Below, in pieces: positions 62,264 through 64,000 of a stretch of DNA of 64,000 bases. A program made the translations under genes and the position numbers. How positions within the stretch are numbered: position 1 is the stretch's first letter; each line of letters starts with the position of its first letter. Below the pieces are notes generated by a model. That model saw only the letters and a list, made by a program, of their open reading frames with translations. It did no database searches and was not told the DNA's origin. The DNA is from Lentinus brumalis. Its lineage: Eukaryota > Basidiomycota > Agaricomycetes > Polyporales > Polyporaceae. The stretch is taken from contig MARA01000005.1 in assembly GCA_001792895.1 (NCBI GenBank), positions 1,116,001 through 1,180,000 on the forward strand, given 5' to 3'.

Positions 62264-62853
62264 TTAGTTTCGAATGAATGCGACATAGCTACACGACTGC
62301 TCTTTCAGGGTTACTGCGCTGCCGAACATCTTGGACGAGGCTGGTCAGTACATCAACATGCCATGCAAGGACTACGAACGTCTTACTTTCTGATAGCGTC
62401 CGCACCAGAAGTGCTGAGGCGCGGTGCGGTAGTGGTCACACAGACCGTCGTCGTCGGGGAAGTGTCTGTCGCAGTACTGGCAGTAGTTATGGTTCGGGCT
62501 CTGGACGACGTGTTCCTTGAGAGCTGCGTCGGTTTCAAACATCTGTTGGTAGCGAGAGTCGCTGGTCAGTATGGGAGGGCAATACTCACTAGCAGACAAA
62601 CGTGGATTTACCTGGTCGCACCTGGTACAGTAGTCGTGCTCTGGGGTGGTACGGTAGTGATCATACCAGGCGCCAGCATCCCGTAAGTCCGTGTCGCAGT
62701 ACTTGCAGTACCACAGGTGGCGGTCGCCCGGCACGAAGTGCCCCTTCAGGGCTGATGCGCTAGGGAACGTCTGCAGCAATGTGAATCAGTGACCGAGTGC
62801 CGGTCATCATGCCTAAACCATACCTCCTGGCAGCTCTCACACCAGAAAGTATC
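62264..62853 (-). pseudogene. C2H2-type zinc-finger gene, 5'-truncated
   Basis: Exons read: complement(62264..62329, 62387..62542, 62612..62770, 62824..62853), all in one frame. Repeated C-x2-C zinc-finger units are seen: FWCESCQETFPSASALKGHF, WYCKYCDTDLRDAGAWYDHY, DYCTRCDQMFETDAALKEH, and NYCQYCDRHFPDDDGLCDHY. In one later unit the second Cys is replaced (WCGRYQ instead of WCGxCQ), and the C-terminus ends soon after MFGSAVTLKEQ, where related proteins usually continue with another finger. The first visible exon needs an upstream exon, but the sequence there belongs to a BTB gene on the other strand, so the 5' end seems lost. Likely nucleic-acid-binding originally; now doubtful as a functional gene. 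Confidence 0.6.
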
Positions 62854-63727
62854 CTACCATCACGAAACTCCCTTCACACCTCGACAACTACGCAGCTCTC
62901 CTATCGGCTGCCGAGAAGTACCAGATGACTTGGGTCCAGGATGATTTCCGGAAGCAGTGGAGGCTTGTCGCGCAGCCTGCTCCATTGGAAGCGTATCTCA
63001 CCGCTTCGCGGATGGGCTGGAGGGAGGGAGCGAAGGTTGCGGCGAGGTTCACGCTGGAAGAAAAGTCTCTCGCGGAGATTTACCATCCGTCGTTGGAGCG
63101 AACTCGAGCGCGTGTATACCACAGCTTGCTGTTGTTTCACGAGTCCAGTGGGAAGATGCTTAGGTATATCTTCCTGGGGGCTGGACACGTCTCGTACTCT
63201 GTCTCCCGCGAAGTCTACTGTACTGATCAATCGTTAGCGGCGCGTCACGCGTCACACGGCCCTCCGCCGTCCCTTATTTTGGCCGCTGTCACAGGTCACC
63301 GCGGAGTCCGCCGCTTGTGACGGCCATAGATTGGGCGTTGAGGTGCCCAAAACGGTAATTTTGCGGCGCCTCCGGCGCCGCTCAGCCACCTGTCACACCT
63401 CATGCGGTCCTCCGCCGCTACGGACCGACGCTGTCACACGCCGAACCCCCCGCAGCTAACGATTGATCAGTACAGTACTCTGGAAGACGGCGGCTTACTC
63501 CTCTCACCTGCGGCCGCCCATGCAGCGGTAGTCAGACTCATCCTAGCGTCCGAGAGCTACTTCATCGAGTGTCGCCGGTGCAACACAGCTAGCATCGATC
63601 GCTGCCTGAAGAATATGAGATACAGCTGCAGCATACGGGATCAGAGCTTGCATCCGTGAGTGGAACTCTGGAAGTAGTTACGCACTCACTGATTCATCTT
63701 TGACCCAACAGTTGGAAGTTGTACTGA
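62846..63727 (+). pseudogene. BTB/POZ-type gene, 5'-truncated, with a MITE in its intron
   Basis: Exons read: 62846..63163, 63536..about 63658, then a final exon to the stop at 63725-63727. The first exon encodes the C-terminal part of a mushroom-type BTB protein: YPTITKLPSHLDNYAALLSA, AEKYQMTWVQDDFRKQW, PLEAYLTASRMGWREGAKVA. The second carries ESYFIECRRCNTASIDRC, a Cys pair often seen at this position in the family, and the third the last codons WKLY. The BTB fold proper (N-terminal) is missing: upstream DNA is the antisense of the zinc-finger gene, with a ~8-bp overlap of the two homologies. The 372-nt intron (63164-63535) contains a 258-bp MITE; without it the intron would be 112 nt. Confidence 0.6.
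63218..63475. mobile_element. 258-bp MITE, Tc1/mariner-like (TA target site)
   Basis: Perfect 21-bp terminal inverted repeats, CTGTACTGATCAATCGTTAGC at 63218-63238 and its reverse complement at 63455-63475, flanked on both sides by TA (63216-63217 and 63476-63477), the target duplication typical of Tc1/mariner elements. The interior is GC-rich, has further internal inverted words (CCTCCGCCG / CGGCGGAGG-like) and no transposase frame, so it is non-autonomous. It sits in an intron of a BTB gene. Confidence 0.85.
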
Positions 63728-64000
63728 TGATCTGACAGGCCTCAGGGGAACTGGCGACTAGTGGCCCTCGCGTGGCATTCGCCCCCCTTCATTAGTGTTC
63801 GTGTTCTTTTCACTCACTCGCTCCCGACCGACTGTCTCTCGTAGTGGCGACTAAATCCATAGCGCGATGTACATCTTGAATGGCTGACTGAACGCAAACC
63901 AGAATCATTGTGTTGCCATCAACTGCCGTCGGGAAGTTTATTCACTGGGGCCGCCATACGTACCACTCGGTTCGACGGATGCTTTCGTACGTGTAATTTC

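Overview
The window looks like nuclear DNA of an Agaricomycete (mushroom-forming basidiomycete, plausibly a wood-decay polypore). Support for this: dense GC-rich genes cut by many 45-65 nt introns with GT..AG ends and TACTAAC-like branch points, a Zn2Cys6 regulator, a HET-domain gene, repeated BTB and short-chain dehydrogenase genes, an intron-bearing tRNA-Pro(AGG), and an aegerolysin/MACPF gene pair. All gene models below were joined by hand from splice sites and reading frame; each joined frame was checked to close arithmetically.

Layout. 1-4 kb: nothing recognisable. 4-5.6 kb: RING-finger protein. 7-10.1 kb (-): actin-related protein ARP8 (INO80 complex), followed by tRNA-Pro and a lineage-restricted unknown gene with a probable one-base frameshift (10.5-11.6 kb). 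11.6-16.4 kb: gene-poor, with hairpins and a short GC-rich repeat. 16.4-18.5 kb: Zn2Cys6 transcription factor. 19.3-21.7 kb (-): long Ser/Pro-rich disordered protein. 22.7-25.8 kb: ELMO/CED-12 family protein. 26.3-30.3 kb: three tandem, co-oriented short-chain dehydrogenases with identical intron positions. 30.7-31.9 kb: kinetochore Sos7-like protein. 32.9-33.8 kb: APH-type kinase. 34.0-36.1 kb (-) and 37.1-39.5 kb (+): PUS1 and methylenetetrahydrofolate reductase, divergent. 40.3-42.3 kb: HET-domain protein. 43.2-46.3 kb: secreted GH127-like enzyme in 21 exons. 46.7-47.6 kb (-): another SDR. 48.9-50.9 kb: xylulokinase. 51.3-52.2 kb (-): GNAT acetyltransferase.

The last 12 kb is an accessory, rearranged block: a truncated BTB gene abuts a 5'-truncated, multiply broken NRPS-like (adenylation-thiolation-reductase) pseudogene; then an aegerolysin gene (-) and a MACPF gene (+), divergently arranged and both apparently intact, i.e. 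a candidate two-component pore-forming system; then a 5'-truncated zinc-finger gene overlapping a 5'-truncated BTB gene whose intron carries a 258-bp TA-flanked MITE.

Most notable observations: a 3-nt microexon (ATT, one Ile codon) that restores a conserved motif in PUS1; the aegerolysin/MACPF pair; a possible mitochondrial presequence upstream of the PUS1 start; a GC-AG intron in ARP8; extreme exon fragmentation in the GH127-like gene; and the broken NRPS-like gene.
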